13,912 bases of DNA from Candidatus Krumholzibacteriota bacterium (GTDB lineage Bacteria > Krumholzibacteriota > Krumholzibacteriia > Krumholzibacteriales > Krumholzibacteriaceae): contig JAUWMD010000036.1 of assembly GCA_030613345.1 (NCBI GenBank), positions 1 through 13,912 on the forward strand, written 5' to 3'. A model generated the notes under the pieces. It did not search any database, was not told the origin of the DNA, and saw only the letters and a list, made by a program, of their open reading frames with translations. This document shows, piece by piece, positions 12,638 through 13,912 of this stretch. How positions within the stretch are numbered: the first letter of the stretch is position 1; each line of letters begins with the position of its first letter. The translations under genes were made by a program, and so were the position numbers.

Positions 12638-13912
12638 CTTCGCGCCGAAGTGGAAAAAACGTACGAATATGTGACGCCGTTGCTGTGGACATATATCGAT
12701 CATCGCAGTAATCAGATCGATGCCGCCCGCAACCGCCGTCACTCGATCGATGCGCAGGACCGTCCCGCCCTCGAAGAGGATATCGCCGAGCTGACCCTTC
12801 GCCTGGACGAGGCATACGGGTTCAGCCTGGTCCACATCGAGAAAATGGATAAACTGGGGATGGAATCATCCGAGGCGCGAAAAACCCTGACCGGACTCCT
12901 GGGCGATCGGGCGAACGAGCTGTCGGGCCGCATCGACCTTGCCCTCGAACGGATCGACCGGCTCGGCGCAAGACTCAGCGACACACCGGACAACACCGAT
13001 CTTTCCGTGCTCATCGTGGCCGCGCACAAGAGCATGGGGACGAATACTGCGAGCATGGCGGTGACCCTCGGATTAATGGACAGGCTTGAGCTGCCGACGG
13101 AGGACTATCGCGCGCAGCTTGCCGAGGCAACGAGGGATATCAGCACGGTGCTTCTCGACAGGGGCGCTGCTGCCAGTCTGATAAGCAGTGCCACGGGCAG
13201 GCTGATGACATGGCTGTCCGAAAAAGGCCCGGGACTGCTCGTCAAGCTGCTGCTGTTCCTCGGCATACTGTTCGTTTTTCGTCTTCTCTCACGGCTCGCC
13301 AGCAAGGGTGCCGAGCGGGCCCTCGATTCATCGAGGCTGGATATCTCGACCCTGCTGCGGCGAATGATCATAACTGCCGCTACGAACGTTGTTATGGCGC
13401 TTGGTCTCCTGATAGCACTGTCACAGCTGGGCATCAGCCTGGGGCCGCTGCTGGCCGGCCTCGGTGTTATTGGTTTCATAATCGGGTTCGCGCTGCAGGA
13501 CACGCTCTCGAACTTCGCCGCGGGGATGATGATTCTGATCTACCACCCGTACGACGTTGGGGACATGGTCGATGCGGGGACTGTCTTCGGCAAGGTCAAC
13601 AAGATGAGCCTGGTGTCGACGACCATCCTCACGATCGACAACCAGACCATCGTCGTGCCGAACAGCAAGATATGGGGCGATGTGATAAAGAATGTAACCG
13701 CCCAGGCTCTTCGCAGGGTCGACATGAAATTTGGAATATCGTATACCGACGACATCCCGAAGGCCGAGCAGGTCCTCATGGGCATCCTGCAGAAACACGA
13801 CAAGGTGCTCGACGATCCGGAACCTGCCGTGAAGCTTCATGAGCTCGGAGATTCCTCGGTCGACTTCGTGGTCCGGCCGTGGGTTGCCGCCGACGATTAT
13901 TGGGACGTTTAT
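12638..13912 (+). CDS. MscS-family small-conductance mechanosensitive channel, main part (cut by window end)
   Basis: MscS-type channels open under membrane tension and release solutes during hypo-osmotic shock. The frame continuing from TAG 12637 is open to the last base. It has a long helical periplasmic part (to about 13220), then TM1 (about 13228-13300, LLVKLLLFLGILFVFRLL), TM2 (about 13366-13440) and the pore helix TM3 (about 13441-13530) with LAGLGVIGFIIGFALQDTLSN matching the conserved MscS pore signature. After it come the beta domain (YHPYDVGDMVDAG; IVVPNSKIWGDVIKN) and the C-terminal alpha/beta domain. Only the last few dozen residues are missing. If read as a separate gene, the first in-frame GTG codons are 12650 and 12671, but the product would lack the signal peptide. 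No stop lies between 12638 and 13912. Confidence 0.9.

Overview
The window reads as a GC-rich bacterial chromosome segment from a diderm. The evidence is a lipoprotein signal peptidase gene, several Sec signal peptides, a likely outer-membrane protein, and a secreted repeat protein ending in a PNPFNP-containing FlgD-Ig/type IX-like C-terminal domain. That last domain is typical of the FCB superphylum and relatives such as the Krumholzibacteria, Eisenbacteria and Latescibacteria grade. I cannot name the species; an uncultured lineage of that grade is an inference.

Positions 1-7862 are a dense, all-plus-strand housekeeping region in two tightly packed runs. The first run is the end of an unidentified gene, then a DksA/TraR-type zinc-finger regulator with a long lysine/alanine-rich N-terminal tail, lspA, an RluD-like pseudouridine synthase, a STAS anti-anti-sigma protein and an RsbW-like kinase. 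A 120-base gap follows. The second run is a membrane-bound SpoIIE/PP2C phosphatase with a GAF-like region, ruvX (yqgF), mltG and larE. The STAS protein, kinase and phosphatase form a complete partner-switching set (antagonist, kinase, phosphatase), but no sigma factor is encoded in the window.

Positions 7863-8191 hold a good promoter, a 51-residue two-helix membrane protein and tRNA-Val(UAC) with an encoded CCA end.

Positions 8192-12240 look like an accessory block. They contain a strong sigma70-like promoter, a secreted and probably outer-membrane protein of unknown function, and a 699-base gap holding a group II intron domain V-like hairpin and a convincing rho-independent terminator. Next come a secreted beta-propeller protein with at least 12 regular 39-residue RCC1/BLIP-II-like repeats and, on the minus strand, a truncated IS3-family OrfA.

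From 12275 to the window end runs a MscS-family mechanosensitive channel gene with a signal peptide and a long periplasmic region. It is interrupted by one in-frame TAG at 12635-12637 and is cut by the window edge.

The points most worth following up are the 39-residue propeller with a cysteine in nearly every blade, the interrupted MscS gene, the histone-H1-like tail on the DksA-type protein, the intron-like remnant and the small membrane protein beside the tRNA.
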